A stretch of DNA of 64,000 bases from assembly GCA_030549175.1 (NCBI GenBank), contig JAUKUA010000001.1, positions 186,001-250,000 on the forward strand, read 5' to 3'. The stretch's first letter is position 1. Each line of letters starts with the position of its first letter. This document shows positions 63,135 to 64,000 of this stretch, piece by piece. The notes below the pieces were generated by a model that was not told the DNA's origin, ran no database searches, and saw only the letters and a program-made list of their open reading frames with translations. Position numbers and translations under genes: made by a program. Source of the stretch: Lasiosphaeris hirsuta (taxonomy: Eukaryota; Ascomycota; Sordariomycetes; Sordariales; Lasiosphaeriaceae).

Positions 63135-64000
63135 CTATCCTTCCTCGAAAAAGACGCGCTTGGTGCCCCGATCCGCCTCCATTTGTTCCAACTCGCGATC
63201 AATCTCCATAATGTCCATGATCTCTTGGTCCACATCCCGGGCCTCGGCCTCGGATTCGTCATCCGGCACATCCGCCGCATAGCTAAGATCGTTTCCGAAC
63301 AAGAAGCCGGGGTTCCGCGGCTGGCTGTTTAACGCCTGATCCTCTTCAATGGGCTCGGTCGAGGGGAGGATCTCCATCGATTCGTCAACATTGTCAAACA
63401 AGCCCTTGACAGCACCCCGTGGCCGAAGCAGTCCTCCGGTGGGCCCCGAAACGCTCAGGTTGAACGCAACGCTGTTCGGCTTCTGCTGTCTGGGATACGT
63501 GAGGATAGCCTTGGCCGCAGTAATGTCGGCGCGCGGCTTCTTGCGAGCGCCGAGCAGGCGGGTTGTGAGTGACGCGCCGCTGTCTTCGCTCTCGTGCACG
63601 ATGACGATACGGCTCTCGCCCTGGACAAGGACCTCGATGGGGAGGCCGTCCGAAGCGTTGCCCGTACCGTTATCGCTGGGAGTGCCATCGCGATTCGCGG
63701 CAGGGGTGGCGCGAGCGGCTCTCGGGATGCCGACTACGCCGTTACACCGTTCACCGAGGAGGCCGGTGCCGAGCTCAGTAAGGCGAATCATACGGGTAGG
63801 TTGGGCGCCGCTCCATAGGTTGACGCCGCCGCCCCCAGCACGTCGGAGCTGAGAGTCCCAGAACCGAGAGATAACAGGAATGACAGAGACAATAGGGTCC
63901 GCGCCGCCCAGCCAGAGAAGAGCGCTCTCCTCACCAATGCCGGTTCCCCAAGTTGGGGGGGCGTGAATAACGTCGATGCCGCCTTTGACCGCGGCAAGCT
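63135..64000 (-). CDS. Unrecognised protein, partial at right edge, ending at an in-frame TAG
   Basis: The frame enters from the right edge (codon phase starts at 63998) and runs 287 codons to TAG at 63137-63135. The beginning (IHAPPTWGTGIGEESALLWLGG, then SVIPVISRFWDSQLRR and LTELGTGLLGERC) is well structured. The middle is polar with NRDGTPSDNGTGNASDG. The end is acidic and coiled-coil-like (QEIMDIMEIDRELEQMEADR). I do not recognise the family. Its upstream part is outside the window. Confidence 0.7.
   Translation of the reverse strand, partial: LAAVKGGIDVIHAPPTWGTGIGEESALLWLGGADPIVSVIPVISRFWDSQLRRAGGGGVNLWSGAQPTRMIRLTELGTGLLGERCNGVVGIPRAARATPAANRDGTPSDNGTGNASDGLPIEVLVQGESRIVIVHESEDSGASLTTRLLGARKKPRADITAAKAILTYPRQQKPNSVAFNLSVSGPTGGLLRPRGAVKGLFDNVDESMEILPSTEPIEEDQALNSQPRNPGFLFGNDLSYAADVPDDESEAEARDVDQEIMDIMEIDRELEQMEADRGTKRVFFEEG

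Overview
The window is nuclear DNA from a filamentous ascomycete, most likely a Sordariomycete. The genes are GC-rich and carry short 47-106 bp introns with GTRNGT...YAG borders. The set is typical of Pezizomycotina: Dhh1-type helicase, cell-wall alpha-1,3-glucan synthase, GPI-anchored amylase, filament-type pyruvate decarboxylase, HeLo and 2EXR proteins, a dispersed 5S rRNA and intron-bearing tRNAs. One block also carries C-to-T type mutation of repeats (RIP).

Layout. 0-0.4 kb: the N-terminal part of a 2EXR-domain gene. 0.66-1.2 kb: a two-unit imperfect tandem duplication. 3.7-7.2 kb: a mitochondrial J-domain protein divergent from a DDX6/Dhh1 RNA helicase. 9.0 kb: a 5S rRNA gene with a T-run terminator. 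9.8-22.3 kb: a cell-wall alpha-glucan module, with a seven-exon alpha-1,3-glucan synthase (2370 aa) divergent from a three-exon GPI-anchored GH13 protein. 24.6-26.4 kb: an MFS transporter. 28.9-30.7 kb: a small Cys/His ORF and a decayed kinase-like gene. 31.8-33.5 kb: an FAD dehydrogenase.

33.8-46.7 kb is a repeat-rich island between housekeeping-type genes. It holds an SRA/YDG-domain gene bracketed by three different short-period tandem arrays, then three pieces of one non-LTR retrotransposon family. The middle copy is nearly full length and riddled with TAG/TAA but almost no TGA stops, as expected from RIP.

47.0-48.7 kb: pyruvate decarboxylase. 49.7-56.4 kb: a head-to-head pair of a HeLo-domain pseudokinase-like protein and a large protein kinase with Sel1-like and ankyrin repeats. 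In outline this resembles a necroptosis-type executioner and its upstream kinase, and it is the best candidate here for an undescribed system. 56.6-57.6 kb: a decayed gene flanked by inverted arrays of a 27-nt hairpin unit. 58.2-59.1 kb: three tRNA genes (Lys-CTT, Glu-CTC, Ile-AAT), all with introns. 59.4-61.8 kb: a mitochondrial methylglutaconyl-CoA hydratase and a LEA-like mitochondrial protein. The right edge holds an unrecognised gene with an in-frame TAG inside a small perfect hairpin.

All splice sites were placed by eye from reading-frame continuity and family conservation. None was confirmed by transcripts.
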